In this document: positions 28,943-38,029 of the stretch, piece after piece
Numbering within the stretch: position 1 is the stretch's first letter
Layout of the letters: every line of letters starts with the position of its first letter
NCBI RefSeq assembly: GCF_000219605.1
Contig: NC_015740.1
Span: 2,542,001 to 2,606,000 of the forward strand
DNA: 64,000 nucleotides
DNA from: Stutzerimonas stutzeri
GTDB taxonomy: Bacteria; Pseudomonadota; Gammaproteobacteria; Pseudomonadales; Pseudomonadaceae
Direction of reading: 5' to 3'
Program-made: the position numbers and the translations under genes
Notes under the pieces: generated by a model
Database searches by the model: none
The model's input: only the letters and a program-made list of their open reading frames with translations
Told to the model about the DNA's origin: nothing

Positions 28943-29020
28943 GCTGCGCCTCCTTGGGGGAAAGCGCAGCAGCATAGCAGGGGCGGCTGCGTGGTTCAGC
29001 AGCCGGCTGCAGGCGGGCTG

Positions 29021-29953
29021 TCAGGCCTGCTCGTCCAGCTTCAGGCGGTCCTGGATCACGTCCACCAGTTTTTCCGGCTGGAACTTGGAGAGGAAGTTGT
29101 CACAACCGACCTTCTGCACCATGGCCAGGTTGAAGCTACCCGACAGAGACGTGTGCAGCACCACATAGAGGTCCCGCAGACGCGGATCGTGGCGAATTTC
29201 GGTGGTCAGGCGATAGCCGTCCATCTCCGGCATCTCGGCATCGGTGAACACCATGAGCAGCTTGTCGGTGAGCACTTCGCCGGCGTCGGCCCACGCCTTG
29301 AGCATGTTCAGGCCCTTCAAGCCGTCGCTTGCGGTGTGGATCTTCAGGCCGAGCTGGCTGAGGGTTTCGCGCAGCTGAGCCAAGGCCACCGAGGAATCGT
29401 CCACACAGAGCACTTCCCGGCCACGAGCACGCTCGAGGATCGGATCGGCCAGCCGCTCGGCGGAGATGTTGGTGTCATAGGGGACGATCTCGGCGAGCAC
29501 CTTCTCCACGTCGATCACTTCCACCAGCTCATCGTCGACCTTGGTGATCGAAGTCAGGTAGTGCTGCCGGCCGGCGGTAGTCGGCGGCGGCATCACCGCT
29601 TCCCAGTTCAGGTTGACGATGCGGTCCACGCCACCGACCAGAAAGGCCTGCACGGTGCGGTTGTACTCGGTGACGATGATGGTGCTGCGCTCGTCCGGCA
29701 CCAGCGGCCGCAGGCCGATGGCTCGCGACAGATCGACCACCGGCAGGGTCTGCCCGCGCAGGTTGACCACGCCGCACACCGAACTGTGTCGGTGCGGCAT
29801 CAGCGTCATCTTCGGCAGCTGGACAACTTCCTGCACCTTGAAGACGTTGATGGCGAACTTCTGCCGCCCGCCGAGCCGGAACATGAGAATTTCCAGGCGA
29901 TTCTGCCCCACGAGGCGGGTGCGTTGATCGACTGAATCGAGAATGCCGGCCAT
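29021..29953 (-). CDS. cheV: Chemotaxis coupling protein CheV
   Basis: This 310-residue protein joins an N-terminal CheW domain (residues about 15-155, INVFKVQEVVQLPKMTLMPH and GVVNLRGQTLPVVDLS) to a C-terminal receiver domain. The receiver has its acidic pair in LCVDDSSVA, the phosphoacceptor aspartate in VFTDAEMPEMDGYRL and the lysine in FLSKFQPEKL. CheV couples chemoreceptors to CheA and is tuned by phosphorylation. No other chemotaxis gene lies nearby. P. aeruginosa and relatives also carry isolated cheV genes. Confidence 0.95.
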   Translation of the reverse strand: MAGILDSVDQRTRLVGQNRLEILMFRLGGRQKFAINVFKVQEVVQLPKMTLMPHRHSSVCGVVNLRGQTLPVVDLSRAIGLRPLVPDERSTIIVTEYNRTVQAFLVGGVDRIVNLNWEAVMPPPTTAGRQHYLTSITKVDDELVEVIDVEKVLAEIVPYDTNISAERLADPILERARGREVLCVDDSSVALAQLRETLSQLGLKIHTASDGLKGLNMLKAWADAGEVLTDKLLMVFTDAEMPEMDGYRLTTEIRHDPRLRDLYVVLHTSLSGSFNLAMVQKVGCDNFLSKFQPEKLVDVIQDRLKLDEQA

Positions 29954-30065
29954 TTCCAGGCTCCTTGGGAAAACATGGTAAGAGGCATATCGGCCGCATC
30001 CCCTTCGGCTTTATGTACCGTTCACCACTTTTTTCCCAGCTTACCGGCTGCCGGCTTCGCCCATA

Positions 30066-30977
30066 TCACTGCGCCCGGAGATTTCGTTGCAGCAGCGGCG
30101 ACTCCGGGGGCACGTGCAGGCGCAAAGCCCGCGGGCGGACATCGAAGCGCAGACTGGCGCCTGTGAAGGGTTCGCCGTCCAGATTGATGTTGATCGCCGT
30201 CGGCGCCTCGACCTCGAGCCAGGGCACCCGGGCACTGACCGACACCGCATCGACCCCAAGCAGACCACCGCTGAGCAGCGTGCCCAGGGTCCCGACGGCA
30301 TCCGCCGGTGCCGGCACGATGCAGACGTCCAGCAGCCCATCGTCGATCATCGCCTGCGGGCAGAGCAGCTGGCCACCACCGGCCTGTCGCCCGTTGCCGA
30401 TGCCCAGCGCCAGGAACTCTCCTTCCCAATCGAAGCCCGGCCCGCTGAAACGCCCCTTCGCGGAATGAATCTCGGCAAAGCGCGTCAGGCCGGTGAGCAG
30501 ATAGGCGCCGCCACCCAGCACCCGCTTGAGCTCCTCGGAGGTGCTCGCGGTGACCTTGGAGCCGAAGCCGCCGGTGGCCATGTTGACGAAGGGATGGCCG
30601 TTCATTTCGCCGATATCGATCACTTGCACCGGCTGCTCCAGCAGACCCAGTGCCTCGACCGGGACGAGCGGTATGCCGGCAGCCTTGGCGAAGTCGTTTG
30701 CACTCCCCAGCGGCAGTAGCGCGAGGCGGGCGTCCGCTTGTATCTCCAGCATGGCCGCGGCCACCTCGTGCAAGGTGCCGTCGCCGCCACCGGCAATCAG
30801 GGTCGGATAGCCCGCATCCAGCGCCTCGCGCACCAGCCGCTGCGCATCGCCTGGCTCCCAGGTGACACGAACCGCCAGATCCCACCCCGCCTCGCGACGC
30901 TGTCTAACCGCCTCGCGTACCTCATCGTTGAGCGCCTGTTTTCCATGCAGTATCAGCAGCGCCTTGGCATCGCCCAT
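30066..30977 (-). CDS. yegS: YegS-type lipid kinase
   Basis: This 303-residue protein has the diacylglycerol-kinase catalytic domain: nucleotide motif IAGGGDGTLHEV (about residues 61-72), LLPLGSANDFAKAAGI, and GGGQLLCPQAMIDDGLLDV in the second domain. E. coli YegS phosphorylates phosphatidylglycerol in vitro; the in vivo substrate is unsettled. The ATG at 30977 has no strong ribosome-binding site. The gene is divergent from the exopolysaccharide locus across a 375-base gap. Confidence 0.92.
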   Translation of the reverse strand: MGDAKALLILHGKQALNDEVREAVRQRREAGWDLAVRVTWEPGDAQRLVREALDAGYPTLIAGGGDGTLHEVAAAMLEIQADARLALLPLGSANDFAKAAGIPLVPVEALGLLEQPVQVIDIGEMNGHPFVNMATGGFGSKVTASTSEELKRVLGGGAYLLTGLTRFAEIHSAKGRFSGPGFDWEGEFLALGIGNGRQAGGGQLLCPQAMIDDGLLDVCIVPAPADAVGTLGTLLSGGLLGVDAVSVSARVPWLEVEAPTAININLDGEPFTGASLRFDVRPRALRLHVPPESPLLQRNLRAQ

Positions 30978-31352
30978 GGCAGTTCATTCCTCGCAATTGG
31001 CACCGCTGCATAAGACCGGGGCCGGGGTCGGAAGTTGTGCGCAACAAGCGCAGCGGTATTAATCCAAAACTTCGATGTATCGCACCGCCCGTCATTATCC
31101 GCGTCCTGCTTAGCCCGCCACGCTCATCTCGGGCACCGCTCAAAGCGCTTTCAAAACAGCTATTTGCGCGCATTTTGCGGGCCCGCTCATTTTTTTGGCG
31201 GCCCACTGACTCCTACTGAACTCATCCGGAGAGGCACGGTCGGAGCAGGAGTCCCGATCACGGTTGCGATGGCGGCCTGCTATCAATCCCCCGCGTTCCG
31301 CGGCGATTAATTCGAGATTTGAGCCAGCTTTGAGCTGAGGATGGAGCCTTGT
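30978..31352. other. Intergenic region between yegS and the exopolysaccharide locus
   Basis: These 375 bases hold no credible gene. They are less GC-rich than the flanks and contain a perfect palindrome AAAGCGCTTT (31142-31151), a GCGGGCCCGC palindrome followed within two bases by a run of T (around 31178-31196) and several T-rich tracts. The promoter of the exopolysaccharide genes must lie here or just upstream, but I could not fix a convincing -35/-10 pair. Confidence 0.5.
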
Positions 31353-32780
31353 ATGCGCGTACAGTCTGTTGGAACCCTTGAATATGCTCACCCGAGTTTC
31401 GTCGATTACTTCCTTGCCAGCATTCGCCTGATCCACGGCCTCACGTCGATCCTGCCCGGGCTACTCCTGCTGGCGTTCATGGAACTTCCCGCCAGCGGCC
31501 CGTTCAGCGCATTCCTCGGTTTCTTCGCGGTACTCAGCGTCATCATCTTCCAGACCGTCGGCATCTATAGCGAAGAGGTGTTCAGCACCCTGTTGCGCTT
31601 CCGCGTCATGCTCGTGGCCTGGGCCGCAGCGTTCAGCTTCCTGATCTTCATGCATCAGGGCATGGGCCTGTTCAGTTACCTGGAAACCAAACACCTGGTG
31701 TTCTGGTTCTTCACCAGCGCCGTCCTGTTCGGCGCCGAGCGCCTGGCCATGCTCGCGCTGTTCCGCCGCCTGATGGCGCGGGGCATGTTCCTGCAGAACG
31801 CAGTAATCCTCGGCGGTACCGAGAACGGCCTGCGCGTGGCCGAACACCTGCAGAACCATCGCGACATCCGCACCGGTGTGCTGGGCTTCATCGATGACCG
31901 CCTCGAGCGGTTGCCGAAGGAACTGGCCAACCTGCCCCTGCTCGGCAACACCCGCGATCTGGAACGCATGATCCGCGAGGAAAAGGTCACCCAGGTGCTG
32001 GTCGCCCTGCCCTGGTTCGCCGACAGCCGCATCGGCCAGCTGATCAACGAACTGCGCAAGCTGCCGGTCAACGTCCTGCTGGTACCGGACATGGTCGCCT
32101 TCCGCCACGCCGACAAGCGCATCACCGAAGTCGGCGGCCTGCCCACCCTGATCGCCTCGGACCTGCCGCTGCGCGGCTGGTCCCCCTTCTTCAAGCGGCT
32201 GGAAGACATCGTCATCTCCAGCATCGCCCTGCTCGCTGCCGCGCCGGTGATGCTGCTCATCGCGCTGGCGATCAAGCTCGACTCGCCGGGTCCGGTGCTC
32301 TTCAAGCAAAAGCGCTACGGCTACAACAACCGGCTGATCGAGGTCTTCAAGTTCCGCTCGATGTACCACGAGAAGTCCGACGCCAACGCCGATCGGCAGA
32401 CCACCCGTGGCGACGATCGCATCACCCGTGTCGGCCGCTTCATCCGCAAGACCAGCCTCGATGAGTTGCCACAGCTGCTGAACGTCTTCCTCGGCAGCAT
32501 GTCCATGGTCGGTCCGCGCCCACATGCCACCGCCACCAAGGCTGCCGGCGTGCTGTTCGAGGACGCCGTGGCCGAGTACTCGGCACGTCATCGCGTCAAA
32601 CCCGGCATCACCGGCTGGGCGCAGATCAACGGCTACCGCGGCGAGACCGACACGCTGGAGAAGATCGAGAAACGCGTCGAGTTCGACCTCGACTATATCG
32701 AGCGTTGGTCGGTCTGGTTCGACCTCTACATCCTCGTACGCACCCCGCCGGCGCTGCTGCTGAACAAGGACGTGTACTGA
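31353..32780 (+). CDS. Undecaprenyl-phosphate hexose-1-phosphate transferase (WcaJ/PslA-like), starts exopolysaccharide repeat unit
   Basis: This 475-residue polyprenyl-phosphate transferase has four to five N-terminal membrane helices (residues about 15-135), a Rossmann-like middle ([18 protein letters not shown]) and the C-terminal catalytic domain. The latter has [23 protein letters not shown], the catalytic [18 protein letters not shown] and MVGPRPHA, and [14 protein letters not shown]. It moves sugar-1-phosphate, probably glucose, from a UDP-sugar to the lipid carrier. I take the ATG at 31353 because GGATGGAG is well spaced before it; an ATG four codons earlier has its G-rich site too close. 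It is the first gene of the locus. Confidence 0.93.
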   Translation: MRVQSVGTLEYAHPSFVDYFLASIRLIHGLTSILPGLLLLAFMELPASGPFSAFLGFFAVLSVIIFQTVGIYSEEVFSTLLRFRVMLVAWAAAFSFLIFMHQGMGLFSYLETKHLVFWFFTSAVLFGAERLAMLALFRRLMARGMFLQNAVILGGTENGLRVAEHLQNHRDIRTGVLGFIDDRLERLPKELANLPLLGNTRDLERMIREEKVTQVLVALPWFADSRIGQLINELRKLPVNVLLVPDMVAFRHADKRITEVGGLPTLIASDLPLRGWSPFFKRLEDIVISSIALLAAAPVMLLIALAIKLDSPGPVLFKQKRYGYNNRLIEVFKFRSMYHEKSDANADRQTTRGDDRITRVGRFIRKTSLDELPQLLNVFLGSMSMVGPRPHATATKAAGVLFEDAVAEYSARHRVKPGITGWAQINGYRGETDTLEKIEKRVEFDLDYIERWSVWFDLYILVRTPPALLLNKDVY

Positions 32781-32815
32781 TCGACGCACGCTCCGCGCGC
32801 CGCCGAAAAGACTGG

Positions 32816-32843
32816 AAAAAGTCACGCCGCACAAAGGCGTGAC
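32816..32843 (-). terminator. Hairpin with T-tract on the minus strand, inside the exopolysaccharide operon
   Basis: GTCACGCC (32821-32828) pairs with GGCGTGAC (32836-32843) around a 7-base loop. On the minus strand the stem is followed by TTTTT (32816-32820), a good intrinsic terminator shape, although no minus-strand gene ends here. On the + strand it is a stem without T-tract in the leader of wzb, and could slow polymerase or protect the transcript end. Confidence 0.5.
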
Positions 32844-32855
32844 AGGAAGGAACTA

Positions 32856-32933
32856 ATGACACTGCCCAAAATCTCACATTCGTTCATCACGGGCCGAATC
32901 CCGGCGGCTGCGACCTTGCAGCCACGAGGTTGA
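32856..32933 (+). CDS. Possible 25-residue leader ORF before wzb
   Basis: ATG at 32856 follows GGAAGG closely, and 25 codons run to TGA at 32931-32933, four bases before the wzb start. The peptide begins MTLPKISHSFITGRIPAA and is not recognised. It follows the hairpin at 32821-32843. The position suggests translational coupling or an attenuating leader; coding cannot be proven by eye. Confidence 0.35.
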   Translation: MTLPKISHSFITGRIPAAATLQPRG

Positions 32934-32937
32934 ACCC

Positions 32938-33375
32938 ATGTTCAAGAACATTTTGATCGTCTGTGTCGGGAACATCTGCCGGAGCCCAACCGCCGAAGCG
33001 TTGTTCGCGCACAGACTCAGCGGCCAGGGCCTGACGATCAGTTCGGCGGGCATTGGCGCACTAGTAGGTAACCCCATGGACAAAACCGCCCATGAAGTAC
33101 TGCAGGACCACGGGCTGGAACTCCCCGCCCACTGTGCGCGCCAGGTCGACAGACACATGCTGCACCAGGCCGACCTGATCCTGGCGATGGAGAACAGCCA
33201 CATTCAACACATTCGCCAGATTGCACCCGAGGTCCACGGCAAGACGTTTCTCATCGGCAAATGGCAGGACAACCTGGAAATTCCGGACCCCTACCGCCAA
33301 TCCAAACCCGCTTTTGAACATGTCCACAATCTCCTGACGAAATCCGTCGAGAGCTGGCTTCCTTACCTGAAATGA
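32938..33375 (+). CDS. wzb: Low-molecular-weight protein-tyrosine phosphatase (Wzb)
   Basis: This 145-residue phosphatase has the P-loop CVGNICRS (C9 to R15, the C-x5-R motif) at the N-terminus and the general-acid loop EIPDPYRQS near residue 120. It should remove phosphate from the tyrosine tail of the autokinase encoded directly downstream (13-base gap), the cycle that controls chain length and export in Wzx/Wzy systems. GAGG lies nine bases before the start. Confidence 0.94.
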   Translation: MFKNILIVCVGNICRSPTAEALFAHRLSGQGLTISSAGIGALVGNPMDKTAHEVLQDHGLELPAHCARQVDRHMLHQADLILAMENSHIQHIRQIAPEVHGKTFLIGKWQDNLEIPDPYRQSKPAFEHVHNLLTKSVESWLPYLK

Positions 33376-33388
33376 AGAAGGAACTTCG

Positions 33389-35605
33389 ATGACAACCATG
33401 CCCCGCCCAATCTATGAAACCAAAGAGGACAAGGACATCGACCTGGCCCACCTCTTTGACACCTTCATCAACAACCGCATGCTCATTCTGGGCATCACCG
33501 GCTTCTTCGCGGCTTTGGGCATCGCCTATGCGCTGCTCGCAACACCGGTCTATCTCGCCAGCGCGATGATCCAGATCGAACCCAAGAGCGGCTTGCCGAG
33601 CCTGACCGACGTGGTCAACAACAACCCGCCGGTATCGCCGGCACAGACCGAGATCGCGCTGCTCAAGTCGCGCTCGGTGGTGGGTGGCGCGGTCAGCAAC
33701 CTGAACCTCGACATCATCATCAAGCCCCACCACTTCCCGATCATCGGCGGCTTCATGGCCCGGCGCTTCGAGCCGACCGAAGAAGGCGAGCTGGGCTGGT
33801 ACCCGACCGGCCTCGGCGCTTACGCCTGGGGTGGCGAAGTGCTGAAGGTCACCCAGATGGAAGTACCGGACAAGGTGCATGGCAAGGAGCTGACGCTGGA
33901 AGCCGCCGAGAACAACGGCTTCATCCTGCGCGATGAAGACGGTGAAGTCGTGGTACAGGGCGTCACCGGCGAGCCGGTAGAGAATGAAGGCTACCGCGTC
34001 ACCGTGGCCGAGCTGAACGCTCGCCCCGGCACCACCTTCACCGTGATCAAGAATCGCACCTACAACACCACGGAGAGCTATCAGCAGCGCCTGTCCGCCG
34101 CCGAGAGCGGCAAGCAGTCGGGCATCGTCAACGTGACCCTGGAAGACCCGGATCCGCAACACGCCATCCGCGTGCTGGAGGAAGTGGCCAACCGCTACGT
34201 CGATCAGAACGTTGCCCGTAACGCTGCAGAAGCGACCCAGAGCCTGGAATTCCTCAACGAGCAGGTTCCGGCCGTACGCCGCAACCTCGAGGCTGCCCAG
34301 ACCGCGCTGAACAAGTACCAGACCGGCTCCCGCTCGGTGGATATCACCGCAGAAACCCAGTCGGTGCTCGATCGCATCGTCGACCTGGAAAAGCAGATCT
34401 CCGAGCAGAACCTCAAGCGCACCGAGATGGAACGTCGCTTCACTCGTCAGCACCCGAACTTCCAGGCACTGATGAACCAGATCAACCAGCTGCAGATGCA
34501 GAAGGACCAGCTGGAGAAGCAGATCGAGACCCTGCCGTCGACCCAGCAGGAACTGCTGCGCCTGACCCGCGACGTGGAAGTTTCCTCGGAAACCTACTCC
34601 ATGCTGCTGAACAAGACCCAGGAGCTGGACATCATCCGCGCCGGCACCGTGGGTAATGTGCGCATCATCGACCACGCCGCGGCAGACCTGGAAAACCCGG
34701 TCAAGCCGAACAAGCCGCTGGTCGTCATCGTCGCCACCCTGCTCGGCGCCCTGCTCGCCACCGCCTTCGTCTATGTGCGTGAAGCACTCAAGCGCGGCGT
34801 GGAGAACCCGGAGGACATCGAACGCACCGGCACTCCGGTCTACGCCTCGATTCCCTTCACCGAGAAGCAGGCCACGCTGGAGAAGCGCCTGGCCAACTTC
34901 AAGCGCGACAAGAGCACTGCATCCTACCTGCTGACCATCAACGACCCGGCCGACCTCGCCACCGAGGCCATGCGCAGCCTGCGCACCAGCCTGCACTTCG
35001 CGATGATCGAGGCCAAGAACAACGTCCTGATGATCACCGGTCCGAGCCCGGCAGTCGGCAAGTCCTTCGTCACCACCAACCTGGCCGCCGTTGTCGCTCA
35101 GTCCGGCAAGCGTGTACTGCTGATCGACGCCGACATGCGCAAGGGTTACCTGCACAAGGTCATGCGTTGCGATGGCGACAAGGGTCTGTCCGATATCCTC
35201 TCCGGTCGCATCACCCTGTTCGATGCCATCCAGAAGACCCAGCTGAACAACCTGCACGTGATCACCCATGGCCAGTTGCCGCCGAACCCGTCGGAACTGC
35301 TGATGCACGAGAACTTCTCGCGCTTCGTCAAGGAGATCAGCCACATGTACGACCTGGTGATCTTCGATACGCCGCCGATCCTGGCGGTCACCGACGCCGC
35401 GCTGGTCGGCAGCCAGGCAGGTACCACGCTGATGGTCACCCGCTACGGCCTGAACGGCCTGAAGGAAATCGAAGCGGCCAAGCGGCGTCTCGAGCAGAAC
35501 GGCCTGCTGGTCAAGGGCGTGATCTTCAACGCCGTGGTCCGCAAGGCATCCACCTATGGCGAGTACGGCTACTACCAGTACGAATACGCCAGCGCCAATA
35601 AGTAA
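33389..35605 (+). CDS. wzc: Polysaccharide co-polymerase / tyrosine autokinase (Wzc)
   Basis: This 738-residue protein has an N-terminal Wzz-type domain between two membrane helices (about residues 32-52 and 446-466), a periplasmic coiled-coil stretch (about 290-400) and a cytoplasmic bacterial tyrosine kinase domain. Walker A is GPSPAVGKSF (about 551), Walker A' is VLLIDADMRKG (about 580) and Walker B is LVIFDTPPI. The tail TYGEYGYYQYEYA holds six tyrosines, the autophosphorylation cluster. It works with Wzb upstream and Wza (43912) in chain-length control and export. The kinase is fused, as in E. coli Wzc, not split as in Gram-positives. Confidence 0.96.
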   Translation: MTTMPRPIYETKEDKDIDLAHLFDTFINNRMLILGITGFFAALGIAYALLATPVYLASAMIQIEPKSGLPSLTDVVNNNPPVSPAQTEIALLKSRSVVGGAVSNLNLDIIIKPHHFPIIGGFMARRFEPTEEGELGWYPTGLGAYAWGGEVLKVTQMEVPDKVHGKELTLEAAENNGFILRDEDGEVVVQGVTGEPVENEGYRVTVAELNARPGTTFTVIKNRTYNTTESYQQRLSAAESGKQSGIVNVTLEDPDPQHAIRVLEEVANRYVDQNVARNAAEATQSLEFLNEQVPAVRRNLEAAQTALNKYQTGSRSVDITAETQSVLDRIVDLEKQISEQNLKRTEMERRFTRQHPNFQALMNQINQLQMQKDQLEKQIETLPSTQQELLRLTRDVEVSSETYSMLLNKTQELDIIRAGTVGNVRIIDHAAADLENPVKPNKPLVVIVATLLGALLATAFVYVREALKRGVENPEDIERTGTPVYASIPFTEKQATLEKRLANFKRDKSTASYLLTINDPADLATEAMRSLRTSLHFAMIEAKNNVLMITGPSPAVGKSFVTTNLAAVVAQSGKRVLLIDADMRKGYLHKVMRCDGDKGLSDILSGRITLFDAIQKTQLNNLHVITHGQLPPNPSELLMHENFSRFVKEISHMYDLVIFDTPPILAVTDAALVGSQAGTTLMVTRYGLNGLKEIEAAKRRLEQNGLLVKGVIFNAVVRKASTYGEYGYYQYEYASANK

Positions 35606-35616
35606 GTGATTCGCAC

Positions 35617-35669
35617 GGCGGCGGGGTCAACCCCCGTCGCCATGCCGAACGCCGCCCCATTTTTTTTTT
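35617..35669 (+). terminator. Hairpin followed by T10 between wzc and the GH5 gene
   Basis: A GC-rich stem of about ten pairs with one bulge (35617-35626 with 35631-35641, loop TCAA) is followed, 18 bases later, by ten T (35660-35669). The spacing is too long for a canonical terminator, so partial termination that lowers the downstream genes is a guess. A second T8 tract lies near 35709-35716. Confidence 0.4.
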
Positions 35670-35738
35670 CGTATCTGCCCGACACTGACTTGCGAGCGTC
35701 AGCGGACATTTTTTTTGCTTGAAGATAGGTGTTTAGCG

Positions 35739-36821
35739 ATGACCAGACACTCCAACCGGCCTGCAATGCGCTCGACCCGACTGGCAGTGGCCCTGGCGGC
35801 CGCGCTGTCGGCTGTCGGCGTGTGCGCCGCCGACTGGCCTGTCAATGACGAAGGAGGCCTGGCCCTGCACGGGGTCAACATCTCCGGTGCCGGCTTCGCC
35901 CCGCACATCACGCCGGGCAAGAACGGCACTCACTACTTCTACCCCGAGAACAAACACTTCAAGTACTACGCCGATCAGGGCATCCGCCTGATCCGCTTTC
36001 CGTTCATCTGGGAGCGCGTGCAGCACTCGCTCGATTCCGGATTGAACTTCGACCAGATCCGGTTGTTGAAGAAGACCCTGGATCTGGCCGCACAGAACGG
36101 CCAGAAGGTCGTTCTGGACATGCACAACTATGGTCGTTATCACGGCGAACTCATCGGCTCGAGCAAGGTGCCCTACGAAGCCTATGCCTCGGTGTGGCGC
36201 AAGCTGGCCGAGCGCTTCAAAGGTCACCCGGGCCTGCTCGGCTACGACATCATGAACGAGCCGCACAGCACCGTGGGCCTCTGGCCGGGCGCAGCCCAGG
36301 CGGCGGTCGATGCGATCCGCGAAGTCGACGACCAGACGCTGATCTTCATCGAGGGCGAGCGCTGGTCGAGCGCCTATCACTGGCCGCTGGTGAACGCCAA
36401 TTTCCTGATCAACGACCCGGCCGACCGCCTCATCTACGAGGCGCACCTGTACTTCGACGACGATTTCTCCGGCAAGTACATGGCCCAGACCAGCCGCAAC
36501 ATCGATCCGATGATCGGCGTCGAACGCGCGCGGCCATTCATCGAGTGGCTGCAGAAGCATGGCCAGAAAGGGTTCCTTGGCGAGTACGGCATACCCGACG
36601 ACCTGCCCGAAGCGGCGCAAGCGATGGACAACCTGCTCGCCTACCTGAACGACAACTGCGTGCCCAGCGCGTACTGGGCCGGCGGCCCCGGCTGGGGCAC
36701 CTACAAGCTTGCGATCGAGCCGCGCAACGGCAAAGACCGTCCGCAGATGGAGCTCATGCGCAAGCACCTGGCCAACGACTGCACGGCCATCGGCCCTACA
36801 CCTGCGCAAATTGCTGATTGA
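35739..36821 (+). CDS. Secreted glycoside hydrolase family 5 (cellulase-like)
   Basis: This 360-residue protein has a signal peptide (RSTRLAVALAAALSAVGVCA, cleavage near residue 30) and a GH5 TIM barrel. The acid/base glutamate is E174 in DIMNEPHS and the nucleophile is E282 in FLGEYGIPDD. VVLDMHNYGRY supplies the conserved histidine. GH5 enzymes of this type cut beta-1,4 glucans or related glycans. Within an exopolysaccharide operon it probably trims or releases the polymer in the periplasm. The ATG at 35739 is chosen for the signal peptide; the T-rich leader before it is unusual. Confidence 0.9.
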   Translation: MTRHSNRPAMRSTRLAVALAAALSAVGVCAADWPVNDEGGLALHGVNISGAGFAPHITPGKNGTHYFYPENKHFKYYADQGIRLIRFPFIWERVQHSLDSGLNFDQIRLLKKTLDLAAQNGQKVVLDMHNYGRYHGELIGSSKVPYEAYASVWRKLAERFKGHPGLLGYDIMNEPHSTVGLWPGAAQAAVDAIREVDDQTLIFIEGERWSSAYHWPLVNANFLINDPADRLIYEAHLYFDDDFSGKYMAQTSRNIDPMIGVERARPFIEWLQKHGQKGFLGEYGIPDDLPEAAQAMDNLLAYLNDNCVPSAYWAGGPGWGTYKLAIEPRNGKDRPQMELMRKHLANDCTAIGPTPAQIAD

Positions 36822-36839
36822 TTCTGGAGTGACTCGAAC

Positions 36840-38027
36840 ATGAAATTCGGACTGCTGTGGCATTCGTTCTCATCCGGCAACCTCGGGGTTGGCGCGCTGA
36901 GCATTTCCAACATGCTGCTGATCGACGAAGCCGCCCGCAAATGTGGCATCACCCCGGAGTTCCTGATCATCGGCTCCTCCGGCCCCTGTGATTACCCGCC
37001 GTCCACCGAACGCTTCAACTACGAATTCATCGAGTTCAACGAGAAGGCCCTGCTTAAGAACCCGCACGGCCTGTATCGGGCGATCGCTTCCTGCGACGCG
37101 ATCTTCGACATCGGCGAGGGCGACAGCTTTTCCGACATCTATGGCGCCAAGCGCCTGATCAAGCTGCTGGTCAGCAAGGGCATGGCACTGGGTGGCCGCG
37201 TGCCGCTGATCCTGTCGCCGCAGACCATCGGCCCGTTCAAGTCCGATTGGGGCACCAAGGCCTCGGCCTGGGCGATGAAGAAGAGCACCATGGTCTTCGC
37301 CCGCGATCACCAGTCCTTCGATGTGCTCAAGCAGCTGAACATCCCCAATCGCGACGAGGTGATCGACGTCGCCTTCGCCCTGCCCTTCGAGCGCCAGAGC
37401 GAACAGCGCGACCCAAGCAAGCTCGCCGTGGGCCTGAGTGTCTCCGCGCTGCTGCATCATGGCGGCTACGAAGGCACGGCCAACCAGTTCGGCCTGCGCG
37501 CCGACTACAAGGCGCTGACCGACCGGCTGATCCGTACCCTGCTCGAGCGCGGCCACGAGGTGCACCTGGTGCCCCACGTGATCCCGATCGGGTTCCCCGC
37601 CGAAGACGACTACACCGTCTCCCAGCAGCTCCAGCAGCAGTATCCGGAGCTCAAGCTGGCGCCGCGCTTCAAGGGGCCGATCGAAGCCAAGTCCTATATC
37701 AGCGGCATGGACTTCTTCGTCGGCGCGCGCATGCACGCCACCATTGGTGCCTTTTCCGCGGGCGTACCGGTCGTGCCGCTGGCCTACAGCCGCAAGTTCG
37801 CCGGGCTCTACCAGTCGCTGGACTACCACCGCGTGGTCGACCTCAAGACCGAGGACACCGACAGCGCGCTGGAGCTGGTACTGGCGCACCTGGACAACCG
37901 TGAACAGCTCAAGGCCGAGGTCGCCGCCAGCGGCGCGATCATCCGTCGCAAGCTGGACGCCTACAGCGCCGCACTGGAACAGATTCTGGCGACGCTGCAT
38001 CAGCCTCAGGCCGCGTATCAGAGATAA
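36840..38027 (+). CDS. Polysaccharide pyruvyl transferase family protein (exopolysaccharide locus)
   Basis: This 395-residue protein has the fold markers of the family: N-terminal LLWHSFSSGNLGVGALSISN, the middle PLILSPQTIGPF and the C-terminal DFFVGARMHATIGAFSAGVP, where the G-x-R-x-H motif lies. Members transfer pyruvate from phosphoenolpyruvate to form a ketal on a sugar. It starts 18 bases after the GH5 stop and ends two bases before the flippase gene. A distant relative lies in the O-antigen locus at 58562. The acceptor sugar is unknown. Confidence 0.88.
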   Translation: MKFGLLWHSFSSGNLGVGALSISNMLLIDEAARKCGITPEFLIIGSSGPCDYPPSTERFNYEFIEFNEKALLKNPHGLYRAIASCDAIFDIGEGDSFSDIYGAKRLIKLLVSKGMALGGRVPLILSPQTIGPFKSDWGTKASAWAMKKSTMVFARDHQSFDVLKQLNIPNRDEVIDVAFALPFERQSEQRDPSKLAVGLSVSALLHHGGYEGTANQFGLRADYKALTDRLIRTLLERGHEVHLVPHVIPIGFPAEDDYTVSQQLQQQYPELKLAPRFKGPIEAKSYISGMDFFVGARMHATIGAFSAGVPVVPLAYSRKFAGLYQSLDYHRVVDLKTEDTDSALELVLAHLDNREQLKAEVAASGAIIRRKLDAYSAALEQILATLHQPQAAYQR

Positions 38028-38029
38028 CC

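Noticed and set aside
27524..29935. 803-codon open frame on the + strand across slt, the MOSC gene and cheV
   Set aside because: It crosses three well-supported genes and their terminator; the product has no family features.
31142..31151. AAAGCGCTTT palindrome as an operator for the exopolysaccharide locus
   Set aside because: A ten-base palindrome without spacing or a known regulator is too weak to call as a separate site; noted in the intergenic entry.
33251..35344. 697-codon open frame on the minus strand opposite wzc
   Set aside because: Shadow of the kinase gene in GC-rich codons; Wzc is unambiguous.
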